DNA from: Mycobacterium lepraemurium | Lineage (GTDB): Bacteria > Actinomycetota > Actinomycetes > Mycobacteriales > Mycobacteriaceae | Direction: 5' to 3' | NCBI GenBank assembly: GCA_002291465.1 | Contig: CP021238.1 | Span: 3,038,001 to 3,102,000, forward strand | Length of the DNA stretch: 64,000 nt | In this document: piece by piece, positions 42,228-51,849 of the stretch | How the letters are laid out: the number at the start of each line of letters is the position of its first letter | How positions within the stretch are numbered: position 1 is the stretch's first letter | Notes under the pieces: model-generated | Database searches by the model: none | What the model saw: only the letters and a program-made list of their open reading frames with translations | What the model was told of the DNA's origin: nothing | Translations under genes and position numbers: made by a program

Positions 42228-43955
42228 CTATTCGACCCCGATCAGAAGCACGTCGCCGTGATGGCCGGTGCGGTAGGTGACCAGCTCGGTGCCCGGGTGA
42301 TGGTCGTGCATGTGTTCGTCCAGGATGTCGACGACCGCGCCGGCATAAGCATCCGAGCCGTCGGCGTCGAGGCCGGCGCCCAGCAACACCGTCACCAGGT
42401 CGCCGCCCGAGGCCAGCAGCAGATCGAGCAGACCGATCGCCGCCCCGACCGCGTCGGCGGCCACGATCAGCACCTCACCGCCGGCGATGCCGAGGCCGTC
42501 GCCGGGGCGGCAACTCCCCGCCCAGGTCAACGCGGTCTCGGTGGCAATGCGCACCGATCCGTGCCGCGCCGCCCCGGCGGCGCGGGCCATGGTGTAGCCG
42601 TCGTCGACGGCCTGCCAGCCGGTGTCGTGCACGGCCAGCGCGGCCAGCCCCCGCACCATCGACTCGGTCGGGATGGGCACCACGTCGATGCCCCAGCTGA
42701 TGGCCGAGGTGCAGCCGGCGACCAGTTCCTCGGCGGCCACATAACCGTTGGGCAGCACCATCACCTGCGCGGCGCCGGTGTCGACGACGGCCCGCATCAG
42801 CTGGTGCGCGCTGATAGTGGTCACCGGATCGGCCGCGCCGGGTCGCGCTGCAGCACGCAGGCGCCTTCGCTGGAGAACAGGCCGGCCGCGCCGTCGCCGT
42901 CGACGACGGCCAGCACCGCGCGTTCCCGCGTCCAGCCGCCCGCGGGCAGCCCGGGGCCGCCGGAGCTCAACGCCGAGATCACGATGCGGCTGAGCCGTCC
43001 GGCCGCCAGCCTGGCTTCCACGGCGGCGCCGGCGTCGTCGGTGTGCACGTGCACCGAATAGGTGTGCTGGGCCGACGACGGCGCCGAGGCGATACCGACT
43101 GAATCGCCCAGCTCGGTGAGCCGGTCGCGCAGCGCGTCGGCCGCCGCGGGCGCGCAGTCGTCCAGCCGGTACATCACCTCGAACTGCGGCGCCGGGCGGG
43201 GCGCGGCGGCCTCCGATGCGGCCGTCCGCGGCGCGAGCCAGTAGACGGTGCGGGCCGGCGCCTGGCCGGTGATGGTGGTGCGCAGCGCGTCCAGCAGCAC
43301 CAGCAGCCCGCGCCCGCCGGCGTCCACGGCGCTGGCGTCGGCCAGCACGGTCGAGCTGCTCGGGCGTCTTCTCCAGGGCGGTCACCGCCGCGTCGCCGGC
43401 GGCGATGACCGCCGCGGTGAGTCCCTCGCCGGCCCGGGCGCACCGCGCCACGGCGGTGGCGGCCGCGCACAGCATCGAGACGATGGCCCCCGGGATCTCC
43501 TCACCGCCCATCGAGGTGATGGCCAGCTCCACGGCGCGCTGCAGCGCCGCACCCAGCACGGCCGCCTCGATGCGCGCCAGCTCACCACCGGCCCGGGCCG
43601 CGGCCGTCGCGGTGACGTCGGCGACGCCGCGCAGGATCTGCGACAGGATCACCCCGGAGTTGCCGCGGGCGCCGTTCAGCGCGCCGGTGTACAGCGCCGC
43701 GGCAGCCCGGGCGACGCAGCCGGGGCCGCCGGCCGCCTGCAGCTCGGCCAGCGCCGAACGCATGGTGAAAAGCATGTTGGCGCCGGTGTCGGAGTCGGCG
43801 ACGGGGAAGACGTTGAGCCGGTTGATCTCGTCGATGTGGGTGATGAGGTCACTGACGGCGGTGTGCGCCCAGTCCCGCAGGGCCGCCGCGTCCAGCGGAC
43901 GATCGTGCGAGGTCCACGAACTGCCCAGGGTTACCCACCTCCTCTGCGCCGCCAC
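42228..43955 (-). pseudogene. DAK2 domain protein (Rv2974c-like), two opposing frameshifts
   Basis: The DAK2 (dihydroxyacetone kinase phosphatase-like) domain is clear: EINRLNVFPVADSDTGANM and GALNGARGNSGVILSQILRG. Related proteins (YloV/FakA) are the kinase subunits of fatty-acid kinases or unknown. One extra base near 43353 throws the frame after LEKTPEQL; the true text VLADASAVDAGGRG continues in a second frame to about 42845, where a lost base returns it to the first frame (DPVTTISAHQLMRAVV to the end, LLIGVE). Because the shifts compensate, a full-length polypeptide could be made with about 170 wrong residues in the middle. Its stop is 2 bp from the recG start. Confidence 0.8.
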
Positions 43956-44041
43956 CCGGTGGGCGCCAGCGTAGCCCGGCGACGCGGGCGCTGCGCCCGG
44001 TTACTCCCCGCCGATGGGAAGATCGGGTACCGCGGGCGCGG

Positions 44042-44740
44042 CTAATAACCCTGCCGGATACCGGGATTGGCCTGCCCCACCAGCAGCCGCTGATTGCTGC
44101 CGTCGGGACTGACGCCGTAGCGGCCCATCTGATAGTTCATCGACGCGCACGCGGCGGCCACCGGATCCCACGCCGAATTCGACGTCCCCGGCTGGTGGAA
44201 CGCCGCGAACGTGTCCGGCATCAGCTGCCACGGGCCCCGCGTGGCGTGCAGCGGGCCGCCGTCGAGCTGGGCCGGCCCATACGCGTTGCTGTCGGCCAGG
44301 TTGATCGCCGCCAAGTGAAACTGGGATTCGTGGTCGGCGATCGTCATCATGCCGTCGATCCAGCGGCCACGGGCCGACGCGTCGGTGACCCCGATCCGCG
44401 TCAGCGCCTCCTCGAGGTAGCCGCGGATCGCCTCGGGGCCGTCCGCCCACGCTCTGCGCCCGTCGAACGCGACCTGCCGCAGCTGGATACCGCCACGCAC
44501 GGCGGCCACCTCGTGCACCGCGGGACGGGGCTCCGCGGGCGGCCACCACCACCACGTCGGCGCGGCCCGAAGGGCTCGCGATGCTCTCGGGCCGGGGCCG
44601 CCCTGGCCGATGTCGGACTGCCCGCCCACCGCCGTCGGGCAATTGACCGACTCGCTACCGATGGCGAGACTGCCCAGAGCCACCACCGCGTAGGCCGTCG
44701 CCATTCGGCGCAGCCTCAAAACCCACCGTCGTACGTCCAC
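44042..44740 (-). CDS. Secreted lysozyme-like/transglycosylase protein, possibly frame-damaged
   Basis: An N-terminal signal (GTG near 44740; basic VDVRRWVLRLRR then hydrophobic MATAYAVVALGSLAIG) is followed by a Pro-rich stretch and a lytic-transglycosylase-like domain: MTIADHESQFHLAAINLADSN with the Glu expected for catalysis, YGPAQLDGG, RGPWQLMPDTFAAF and ASMNYQMGRYG. Between about 44500 and 44590 the frame gives an odd TWWWWPP segment, while a neighbouring frame reads ESIASPSGRADVVVVAA, so a compensated double frameshift is likely. The tail may also be shifted (an alternative frame ends PAVPDLPIGGE). The catalytic domain itself is intact. ATG 44704 is an alternative start. Confidence 0.6.
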   Translation of the reverse strand: MDVRRWVLRLRRMATAYAVVALGSLAIGSESVNCPTAVGGQSDIGQGGPGPRASRALRAAPTWWWWPPAEPRPAVHEVAAVRGGIQLRQVAFDGRRAWADGPEAIRGYLEEALTRIGVTDASARGRWIDGMMTIADHESQFHLAAINLADSNAYGPAQLDGGPLHATRGPWQLMPDTFAAFHQPGTSNSAWDPVAAACASMNYQMGRYGVSPDGSNQRLLVGQANPGIRQGY

Positions 44741-45180
44741 CGGAGAGCCACGCCGGGTTTCGGCGCGGGCTGGACCGGCGGTGTTTTCGGCGCGCGCAAC
44801 CACCCCGCGCACTCTCCTCGAACTGCCGATATTTGCTTCCCAGCCTCATCCACAGCGCCGCGCGGGCCGGCACCGCCGGGAAGAAGACTTCAGCCCAACC
44901 GGCGCGCCGTCCGCGCCTGGTACAGGCAGCGACCGCGCCGACCATCGGCGGCGCCGCTATCCTAACGACCGCGCGCGCCGGCAACCTCGCTGCGAGCCGG
45001 TATTGTGATCGACTCCATGTCGGCGGCGCGCATGGCTCCAGCACACAGTGACCGCACGTCAGCGTTTTGGTGGTTGCCCCGACAGTCGGTATCCTCGGTT
45101 GGGCCCGGGCGAACCCGGGCCGTCCCGGCCGCGGAGGCAGACCGCCGAGCCGGACCCCCGAGATTTGAGGAGCTTGAACC
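44741..45180. other. 440-bp intergenic region with no clear gene
   Basis: This interval separates the lysozyme-like gene from rpmB. No coding frame here resembles a known protein. The right part (from about 45000) holds the rpmB promoter and a G/C-rich leader that includes GCCCGGGCGAACCCGGGC, a small hairpin near 45102-45119, then GAGGAG as the rpmB ribosome-binding site. Confidence 0.5.
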
Positions 45181-45375
45181 ATGGCCGCTGTGTGCGACAT
45201 CTGCGGGAAAGGCCCCGGCTTCGGCAAGTCGGTGTCGCACTCCCACCGCCGCACCAGCCGCCGGTGGAACCCCAACGTCCAGACGGTGCACGCGGTCGCC
45301 CGTCCGGGCGGCAACAAGCAGCGCCTCAACGTGTGCGCCTCGTGCATCAAGGCCGGCAAGGTCGTCCGGGGCTGA
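45181..45375 (+). CDS. rpmB: 50S ribosomal protein L28, zinc-binding form
   Basis: L28 is a 64-residue protein starting at ATG 45181 with GAGGAG upstream. CDIC (5-8) and CASC (52-55) form a zinc-ribbon, so this is the zinc-containing (C+) paralogue used in zinc-replete cells. The sequence KSVSHSHRRTSRRWNPN is the family core. It is convergent with the broken SDR gene, 13 bp from its stop. It is intact. Confidence 0.96.
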   Translation: MAAVCDICGKGPGFGKSVSHSHRRTSRRWNPNVQTVHAVARPGGNKQRLNVCASCIKAGKVVRG

Positions 45376-45388
45376 CCAGTCCCGTCGC

Positions 45389-46209
45389 TCACATGACGAC
45401 GTGGCCGGCGTCCACCGGGATGGCCACCCCCGTAACGTAGCGTGACCGCGGCCCGGCCAGCCACAGCACCGCCTCGGTGACGTCGCGCGACTCGACCAGC
45501 GGCACCTCGGCAGCAGGGTCTGCGACAGCGCCGGGTTCGGATTCTCCAGCATCCGGTTCACCACGAAATCGTTGAGGATCATCGGCGTCGCGACCCCGCT
45601 CAGGTGTACCGAGTTCACCCGAATCTTGTGCGGCGCATAGGCATTCGCCGCCGAGCGCATCAGGCCGACCACACCGTGTTTGGACGCGGCGTAGGCGAAC
45701 ATCGCCGCGCTGCCGTCGCCACCGCGCCCGGTCAGACCCTGTGACGAACTGACCAGCACCACCGAGCCGCCGCGGCCCTTGCGTACGATCGAGGGGACCG
45801 TCGCCAGCATGGTGTGCCACACGCCCTTGAGGTTGGTGTCCACTATACGTGTTGAACACCGGTTCGGACTCGGCCTCGGTGAGGCCGATGGCCACCACCT
45901 CGGCGTTGGCGACGACGACGTCGATGTCGCCGAGCCGGTCGATGCCCACCTGCACTCCGGCCCGCAACGCCTGCAGGTCGCGGACGTCGGCGATCACCGG
46001 AACCGCTGCGCGGCCCGCGGATTCGACCAGCCGCACGGTTTCGGCGAGCTCGGCGTCGGTGCCCCGGGCGTAGGGAATGGCCGGCAGGTCGGCGCAGATG
46101 TCACGACGATGACGTCGGCGTCCTGCTGCGCCAACGCGACGGCGTGGCTGCGGCCCTGCCCACGCGCGGCGTTGGTGACGACGGCGACCGTGTTGTCGAA
46201 TTCGCCCAT
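45389..46209 (-). pseudogene. Mycofactocin-coupled-type short-chain dehydrogenase, three frameshifts
   Basis: ATG 46209 has GGAGG upstream. The N-terminus MGEFDNTVAVVTNAARGQGR is a Rossmann start. The segment read from another frame, DICADLPAIPYARGTDAELA, is the insertion typical of mycofactocin-dependent SDRs. Lesions: one base missing near 46104 (before DICADLP), one extra base near 45845 (before VDTNLKGVWHTM) and one missing near 45515 (before EVPLVESRDV). The catalytic region FAYAASKHGVVGL (YxxxK) is readable in the middle frame, and the end is YVTGVAIPVDAGHVVM. It cannot be functional. Confidence 0.8.
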
Positions 46210-46220
46210 GGCCGACCTCC

Positions 46221-47108
46221 CTAGACCCTCAGTTCCGTGCCGGTCTCGCGCTCGGCGAAGGCCACCAGTCGCGCGGCCGTGTCGTAATCGCAGGCCAGCG
46301 GGGTGCGCCCGATCAGCACCGGGCCGCCGCGCAGCCCGAACCTGCCGCTGACCCCGACGTAGCTGCCCGGCGGGATCGGCTCGCTGATGCAGTACAGGGT
46401 GGGCGCCGCGCCCTCGTCGATGTCGTTGGCCAGCCGGTCGGCCACCATTTTGACCGCCTTGTGCGCCGCCGCCTTCAGCGGCGCGTCGCCCAGGTTGGAC
46501 AGATTCGACGCCACCCAACCCGGTGGGTCAGCTGGGTGACGATCGGCGACCCCGCCGCGCGCAGCCGGCGGTCCAGCTCGAGCCCCCACAGCATGACCGC
46601 GAGCTTGGACTGCGCGTAGGCGCCCAGCCGGGTCCACTTGTGCCGGCGCAGATGCAGGTCGTCGAGATGCAGCGTCGCCGAGCGGTGCGCGTCGGAGCCG
46701 ACGTTGATGATCTGGCTGCGCACCTTGGGCAGCAGCAGGTTGGTCAGCGCGAACGGCCCGAGCAGGTTGGTGCCCAGCGTCATCTCGAAGCCGTCGACCG
46801 TCTCGGTGCGCCGGTCGGTCAGGGCGCCGGCGTTGTTGATCAGGATGTCCACCGGCGCCTCGATCCGGTCGGCGAAGGCGCGCACCGACGACAGGTCGGC
46901 CAGGTCGAGCTTTTCCACGGCGGTCGACCCGCCCATCTTGGCCGCGCGTTGCTTCTCGAGTTCGGTGTTGCGCACGGCCAGGATTACCTCGGTGCCGGCC
47001 TTGGCCAGGGCATGGGCGGTGCCCAGCCCGACGCCGTTGGTGGCTCCTGTCACGATCACGCGTTTGCCGGTGAGGTCGCCCAGCCGGTCCGGGATCCACG
47101 GTGGTCAC
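46221..47108 (-). pseudogene. Short-chain dehydrogenase, N- and C-terminal frameshifts
   Basis: This is an SDR of the retinol-dehydrogenase-like type. It has VIVTGATNGVGLGTAHALA (NADP fold), ILINNAGAL, and YAQSKLAVML as the YxxxK site, preceded by SDAHRS. Near 46521 one C is missing after TQLTH; the frame resumes with PGWVASNLSNLGD and ends RETGTELRV. At the N-terminus the expected start (GTG 47108, MTT) is out of frame with WIPDRLGDLTGKRVIV, consistent with two lost bases. It is the upstream neighbour of the mycofactocin-type SDR and divergent from the SnoaL-like remnant. Confidence 0.78.
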
Positions 47109-47110
47109 GG

Positions 47111-47154
47111 CGAACCAGAGTAATGGTCGGTTCTATGTAAGTTGGACCGGTTCT
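47111..47154. promoter_or_regulatory. Repeated CGGTTCT motifs in a divergent promoter
   Basis: CGGTTCT occurs at 47128-47134 and 47148-47154, exactly 20 bp apart, and CGAACC at 47111-47116 forms an inverted partner. The interval separates two divergent (now broken) genes, so these are candidate operator half-sites, for example for a TetR-type regulator. No matching regulator gene is seen nearby. Confidence 0.3.
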
Positions 47155-47191
47155 GCCAACATAAGAGCCGACGACTCCGAGGCGGTTCGAC

Positions 47192-47470
47192 ATGACTGAC
47201 AGCGCCACCGAGATCACCAACCTCATCTACACCTACGCGCAGCTGCTCGACGGCGGCGACCTGGACGGGGTGGCCCGGCTCTTCGAACACGGCCGCATCT
47301 GCGGTGTGCAGGACGGCCCGCCGGAAACGGTGTTCGCCGGCTCGGCCCGGGTGCGCCAGATGTACGAGATGGCCACCCGCATCTACGAGGACGGCACCCC
47401 GAAGACCAAACACAACACCACCAACGTGCAGCTCGACATCGACGAGGAGCGGGGTACCGCGCGCAGTACC
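47192..47470 (+). pseudogene. SnoaL/NTF2-like protein, 5' part only
   Basis: From ATG 47192 the frame gives the start of an NTF2-like (SnoaL_4) domain: EITNLIYTYAQLLDGGDLDGVARLF, then TKHNTTNVQLDIDEERGTARS. Right after this the domain ends, and within about 10 bases another gene's text (QYLLSVAQTWLGRAN) begins in a different frame. The 3' half of this gene and the 5' end of the next have therefore been removed by one deletion. The family includes polyketide cyclases, dehydratases and ring-hydroxylating subunits; the role here is unknown. Confidence 0.7.
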
Positions 47471-48625
47471 TCCTATCGGTGGCGCAGACCTGGCTGGGCC
47501 GGGCCAACGCGTCGGACGCAATGCGCGCACGGTTCGACGACGCGTTCGCCGAGGTGATGTTCTCGGCGGCGATCTGGTCGTCCAATCAGGACAAGCTGCG
47601 GCCGAAGGTCAGCTGCATCACCCGGCTGGCGCACCCCATGGACGGCCGCCGGGTTCCCGGATCACGTTGGGGCACTGACAATCCCGACAGCGTGTACCGG
47701 GTGATCCCGATCTCCGGTGAGGAGAGCTACGAGATCCACGGCCGGGTCGGCGAACACCGGATGCCCGAGAACTACTTCACGCTGTGGGACGCCCGGATGG
47801 GCACCATCGACGTGCTCAACGGCCGTACCATGCGGGTCGAGCCGGACGGCAGCTTCACCATCACCGTGAACGCGCAACCCGCCAACGGCCGCCCCAATCA
47901 TGTGCGGACTTCCCCTGCGGCGCACGAGTTCTACATCCGCGACATGCTGCTGGACTGGGACCGCGACGACCCCAATTACTTCGAGGTGCAACGACTCGGC
48001 GGCCCGCCGGCGAAACCGGCGCGCACGCTCGACGAGCAGGCCGAGGCGACCGCGGCGATGATGGCCTACTTCGCCGATTTCACCGGCAGGCTCAGCCACG
48101 GCGTGTACAAGATGCCGGCCAACCGTTTCGATCTGGCCTGGTCGGCGGAGAAGGCCGGCGCCATGCGCAACCAGGTGTACGTGATGGGCCGGTTCGACCT
48201 CGCACCGGACGAGTCGTTCGTCGTCGAGGTGAATGATGGTGGCGCGGAATACTTCACAGTGCCGCTGAGCAACATCTGGGGCCACCACCCTGGACATCGT
48301 CGACCGCACCGGCAGCCTCAACAAGGCGCAGTCCGTCGCCAACGAGGACGGCAGCTACACCTACGTGATCGCGCCCACCGATCCCGGCGTGGCCGACTGG
48401 ATCGACTCCGACGGCCTGCGCGAGGCCATCCTGACGCTGCGGATGGCCGAGTTCGGCGAGCACGGCCCCCGCGAAGACCTCGGCGCCTGCGGCCGCGTCG
48501 TCAAGCTGGACCGGCTCGACACCGAGGTGGCGCACCTGCCGCGGGTGAGCCCGCAGCAGCGGGCCGCCGAACTCGCGCAGCGACGGGCCGGCTATCTGCG
48601 CCACCTACCCGAAGGGACGATCTAG
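47471..48625 (+). pseudogene. Conserved hypothetical protein, lost start and frameshifted
   Basis: I do not recognise the family with confidence (DUF1214-like is possible). The remaining text begins AQTWLGRANASDAMRARFDD without a plausible start codon, because the deletion that removed the end of the SnoaL-like gene also took its 5' end. Near 48280 an extra C after SNIWG shifts the frame; removing it gives TTLDIVDRTGSLNKAQSV and the end HLPEGTI at 48625. No signal peptide or TM is visible. The stop is 2 bp before the next SDR gene, so the three genes were probably one operon. Confidence 0.68.
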
Positions 48626-48627
48626 CG

Positions 48628-49440
48628 ATGGCACGCTGGCTGATCACGGGATGCTCCACCGGCTTCGGCCGCGAAATCGCCAGTGCGGCACTGCAAGCCG
48701 GCCACCGCGTGGTGGTGACGGCGCGACGGGCCGTCGCCGTTCGGGGTTTTGCCGAGGAATTCGGCGAGCTGGCGCTGCCGGTCGCGCTCGACGTGACCGA
48801 CCGCGACCAGATCGCCGCCGCGGTGGCCGCGGCCGACGCGGCGTTCGGCGGCATCAACGTGCTGGTGAACAACGCCGGCCACGGCTACCTGTCGGCGGTG
48901 GAAGAGGGCGAGGACGCCGAGGTGCGAAAGCTGTTCGACGTCAACTATTTCGGCGCCGTCGACATGATCAAGGCGGTGCTCCCGGGCATGCGCGCCCGCG
49001 GCTTCGGGCACATCGTCAACATCTCGTCGATGACCGGCCTGGTGGCCAACCCGCCCAACGCCTACTACTCGTCGACCAAGTTCGCGCTGGAGGCCGTCAC
49101 CGAGGCGCTCGCCGCCGAGGTCCGCCCGTTGGGTATCAAGGTGACCGCCATCGAGCCGGGGGCCACCCGATCGATGAAGGAGTCCGGCACGCCGATCGCC
49201 GACTACACCGACGTCGCGGCGCGCAAGGACCTGATCAAGCAGTTCGCCGACCACCTGCCCGGCGACCCGCGCAAGGTGGCCGAGGCGGTGCTGATGGTGA
49301 CCGGGCTGGACGAGCCGCCGCTGCGGCTGCTGCTCGGGCGCGACGTGCTCAAGGCCATGCGGGACAAGATCGCCGCGATGGCGGCGTCGATCGACGAGTG
49401 GGAGGCCGTCACCAAGGACGTGAACTTCCCGGGCGCGTAG
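48628..49440 (+). CDS. Classical short-chain dehydrogenase/reductase
   Basis: This intact 270-residue SDR has TGCSTGFG (7-14) for cofactor binding, NNAG (81-84), Asn106, Ser133/134, and Tyr147-x3-Lys151 as the catalytic residues. The resemblance is to the oxidoreductase group with 17-beta-hydroxysteroid-like members; the substrate is not inferable. ATG 48628 lies 2 bp after the preceding stop. It is the only intact gene of this accessory cluster (45.4-49.4 kb). Confidence 0.88.
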   Translation: MARWLITGCSTGFGREIASAALQAGHRVVVTARRAVAVRGFAEEFGELALPVALDVTDRDQIAAAVAAADAAFGGINVLVNNAGHGYLSAVEEGEDAEVRKLFDVNYFGAVDMIKAVLPGMRARGFGHIVNISSMTGLVANPPNAYYSSTKFALEAVTEALAAEVRPLGIKVTAIEPGATRSMKESGTPIADYTDVAARKDLIKQFADHLPGDPRKVAEAVLMVTGLDEPPLRLLLGRDVLKAMRDKIAAMAASIDEWEAVTKDVNFPGA

Positions 49441-49463
49441 CGAGCGCGTCGCCGCTGTGGCCC

Positions 49464-49490
49464 GCGAGCGTCACGCCAGCGTGACGGGCG
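49464..49490. repeat. Palindromic repeat related to the 4651-4709 element
   Basis: CGTCACGCCAGCGTGACG (49469-49486) is a perfect 8-bp-arm inverted repeat. It lies inside a CGAG...GGCG context like the repeats upstream of the alpha/beta-hydrolase. A half-copy (CGAGCGTCATGGC) follows at about 49503. It is located between the convergent SDR and ung genes, where it could also act as a terminator. Confidence 0.6.
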
Positions 49491-49508
49491 CCGGCCCAGC
49501 CACGAGCG

Positions 49509-50192
49509 TCATGGCAGCCGCCAGTCGATCTCGGCGGCGCCCATCTCGGCCAGCAGCTTGTTGGCCCGGCTGAACGGCCGCGACCCGAAGAACCCCCGCG
49601 ACGCCGACAGCGGAGACGGGTGCGGCGACTCGATGACCACGCAATTACCTTGGGCCAGAATCGGTTTCAGGGTCGAGGCGTCATGTCCCCACAGGATCGC
49701 GACCAGGGGCTGCTGCCGCGCGGCCAGCGCCCGGATGGCGCACTCGGTCACCGGCTCCCAGCCCTTGCCCCGGTGCGACGCCGGGTTGCTGGGGCGCACG
49801 GTGAGCACCCTGTTCAGCAGCAGCACGCCGCGCTGCGCCCAGGGCGTCAGGTCGCCGCACGAGGGCGGCGGGTGGCCCAGGTCCGCGGTGTACTCCTGGA
49901 AGATGTTGGCCAGGCTGCGCGGCAGCGGCGACACGTCGGGTGCCACCGAAAAGCTCAGCCCCACAGCGTGTCCCGGCGTCGGATAGGGATCCTGCCCGAC
50001 AATGAGCACCTTGACCTCGTCGAAGGGATAGGTGAACGCACGCAACACATTCGGCCCGGCAGGCAAGTACCTGCGCCCGGCCGCGATCTCGGCCCGCAGG
50101 AACTGCCCCATCCGGGCGACCTGCTCGGCCACCGGCTGCAACGCACGCGCCCAGCCGGGCTCGACGAGTTCACTCAGCGGGCGCGCCGTCAT
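49509..50192 (-). CDS. ung: Uracil-DNA glycosylase
   Basis: Ung excises uracil from DNA, an important repair step for a GC-rich genome. The 227-residue protein has the catalytic motif GQDPYP followed by VGLSFSV, and the C-terminal [17 protein letters not shown] with the catalytic His. ATG 50192 lies 52 bp after thiL. It is intact. Confidence 0.97.
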   Translation of the reverse strand: MTARPLSELVEPGWARALQPVAEQVARMGQFLRAEIAAGRRYLPAGPNVLRAFTYPFDEVKVLIVGQDPYPTPGHAVGLSFSVAPDVSPLPRSLANIFQEYTADLGHPPPSCGDLTPWAQRGVLLLNRVLTVRPSNPASHRGKGWEPVTECAIRALAARQQPLVAILWGHDASTLKPILAQGNCVVIESPHPSPLSASRGFFGSRPFSRANKLLAEMGAAEIDWRLP

Positions 50193-50244
50193 CGCCGGCC
50201 CCCGCCGGCCGCGGGATCGGTCACTTTGAGATCACCGGGCCACC

Positions 50245-51192
50245 CTAGTACGACTGCCAGCCGGCGGGGCCGCTCCACTCCCGCTCGTCGACCAGCACCC
50301 GGGCCGGGCCGTCGAGAACCCGCCCGATGATGCGCCAGCCGGCCGGCGCGGGCCCAGGGAAACAGGCCACCAGGGCGTGGTCCTCACCGCCGGCCAGCAC
50401 CCACGGCCAGGCGTCGACGCCCACCGCGGCCGCCGCGGCCGCCACCGCGTCACGGTCGGCGGCCATCGCCGCGGTGGACACGTCCATGCCCACTCCGGAC
50501 GCCTCGGCGACGTGCCGCAGGTCGGCGATCAGGCCGTCGGAGACGTCGATCATCGCCTGCGCTCCCCCGGCTGCGGCCACCGCACCCTGGCCGTAGGGCG
50601 GCTGCGGCACCGCATGCAGGCGGCGCAGCTCGTCGAACCCGCCAATCCCATTGCGCCACAGGTCAAATCCCGCCGCGGATCGGCCCAGGTCGCCGACCAC
50701 GGCGATCAGCGAGCCGGGTTCGGCGCCGGCGCGGCGCACCGGGGAGCGTCCGTCCAGCTCGCCGAGCGCGGTGACCGAGATGACCCACTGTGGGCAGCTG
50801 ACCAGATCGCCGCCGGCGATGCCGGCCCCCACCCGCTGCGCCTCGTCCCACATGCCGTCCACCAGCGCGTCCACCTGCGCCGCCGCGGTGACCCCGGGAG
50901 CGCCGAAGCCCACCACGAACGCCGTGGGCCGCGCGCCCATCGCCTCGATGTCCGCGGCGTTCTGCGCGATCGCCTTGCGGCCGATGTCGTGCGGCGTCGA
51001 CCAGTCGAGCCGGAAATGCCGGTCCTGCACCAGCATGTCGGTCGACACCACCACGCGGCCGTCGCCGGTCGTCACCAGCGCGGCGTCGTCGCCGGGCCCT
51101 AGGGTCACCGCGGCCGGCTGCCGGCGGCCGGCCACCAGCCGGTCGATGACGGCGAATTCGCCGAGTTGCCGCAGTGTCGATTCGTCCCGCAC
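50245..51192 (-). CDS. thiL: Thiamine-monophosphate kinase
   Basis: ThiL phosphorylates thiamine monophosphate to the active diphosphate. The 315-residue PurM-like fold has the signatures GPGDDAALV, STDMLVQDRHFR, GRKAIAQNAADIEAMGA and SDGLIADLRH. GTG 51192 is the chosen start. It is intact. In M. tuberculosis an IS element lies between thiL and the DUF3515 gene; here the two are divergent with 93 bp between them. Confidence 0.95.
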   Translation of the reverse strand: MRDESTLRQLGEFAVIDRLVAGRRQPAAVTLGPGDDAALVTTGDGRVVVSTDMLVQDRHFRLDWSTPHDIGRKAIAQNAADIEAMGARPTAFVVGFGAPGVTAAAQVDALVDGMWDEAQRVGAGIAGGDLVSCPQWVISVTALGELDGRSPVRRAGAEPGSLIAVVGDLGRSAAGFDLWRNGIGGFDELRRLHAVPQPPYGQGAVAAAGGAQAMIDVSDGLIADLRHVAEASGVGMDVSTAAMAADRDAVAAAAAAVGVDAWPWVLAGGEDHALVACFPGPAPAGWRIIGRVLDGPARVLVDEREWSGPAGWQSY

Positions 51193-51285
51193 GCCACCAC
51201 CATAGGGCTGTCGCCCGGGCGGGCCGACCGCCAATACTGGGAAGCCGGGTAACAGTGGCCCGGCAGACAAGGAGGTGCGCGAGCG

Positions 51286-51849
51286 GTGGCAACCGAATCG
51301 GAGGCCGACAGCGGGCCCCCGCGGGCGGTGATCATGGTCGCGGTCGCGCTGGCGGTGACGACGATCGGGGTGATCCTCGCGATCGCGGCGACCCGCGAGG
51401 CGCCGCCGCAACCCGTTGCCGTAGCGGCCTTTCCGGCGCCGCACGCCGGGGACGCCGCCTGCCGGGCGTTGCTCGACGCGCTGCCGCAGCGGCTCGGCGA
51501 CTATCAGCGCGCCCCGCTCGAGCAGCCGGCCTCGGCGGGCGCCGCGGCCTGGCGGACCGGGCCGGACAGCGAGCCGGTGGTGCTGCGCTGCGGCCTGGAC
51601 CGCCCGGCCGAGTTCGTCGCCGGATCCCTCATCCAGGTCGTCGACCGGGTGCAGTGGTTCGCGGTGCGCCCCGACCCGCAATCCGCCGGGGACGCCGGCA
51701 GATCCACCTGGTACAGGGTGAACCGCCGGGTGTATGTGGCGCTCACGCTGCCGTCGGGCTCGGGCCCGGCGCCCATCCAGCGGCTCTCCGACGTGATCGA
51801 GCAGCGCATCGCGGCGGCGCCGGTCAACTCCGGGCCGCCCGCCGGCTAG
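51286..51849 (+). CDS. DUF3515 family exported protein (Rv2980-like)
   Basis: The protein has 187 residues, with one N-terminal TM or signal segment (about residues 14-36), then a compact domain with two Cys (AACRALL and LRCGLD), compatible with a disulfide. GTG 51286 has GGAGG 10 nt upstream. The function is unknown. Its stop overlaps the stop of ddlA: both use the palindromic CTAG at 51846-51849. Confidence 0.88.
   Translation: MATESEADSGPPRAVIMVAVALAVTTIGVILAIAATREAPPQPVAVAAFPAPHAGDAACRALLDALPQRLGDYQRAPLEQPASAGAAAWRTGPDSEPVVLRCGLDRPAEFVAGSLIQVVDRVQWFAVRPDPQSAGDAGRSTWYRVNRRVYVALTLPSGSGPAPIQRLSDVIEQRIAAAPVNSGPPAG

Noticed and set aside
47479..49440. A 653-codon open frame that looks like a fusion of an unknown domain with a short-chain dehydrogenase
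   Set aside because: The middle part (after about 48280) is Arg/Pro-rich out-of-frame text. The real first gene ends at 48625 in another frame, and the SDR has its own start at 48628. The fusion is created by one extra base.
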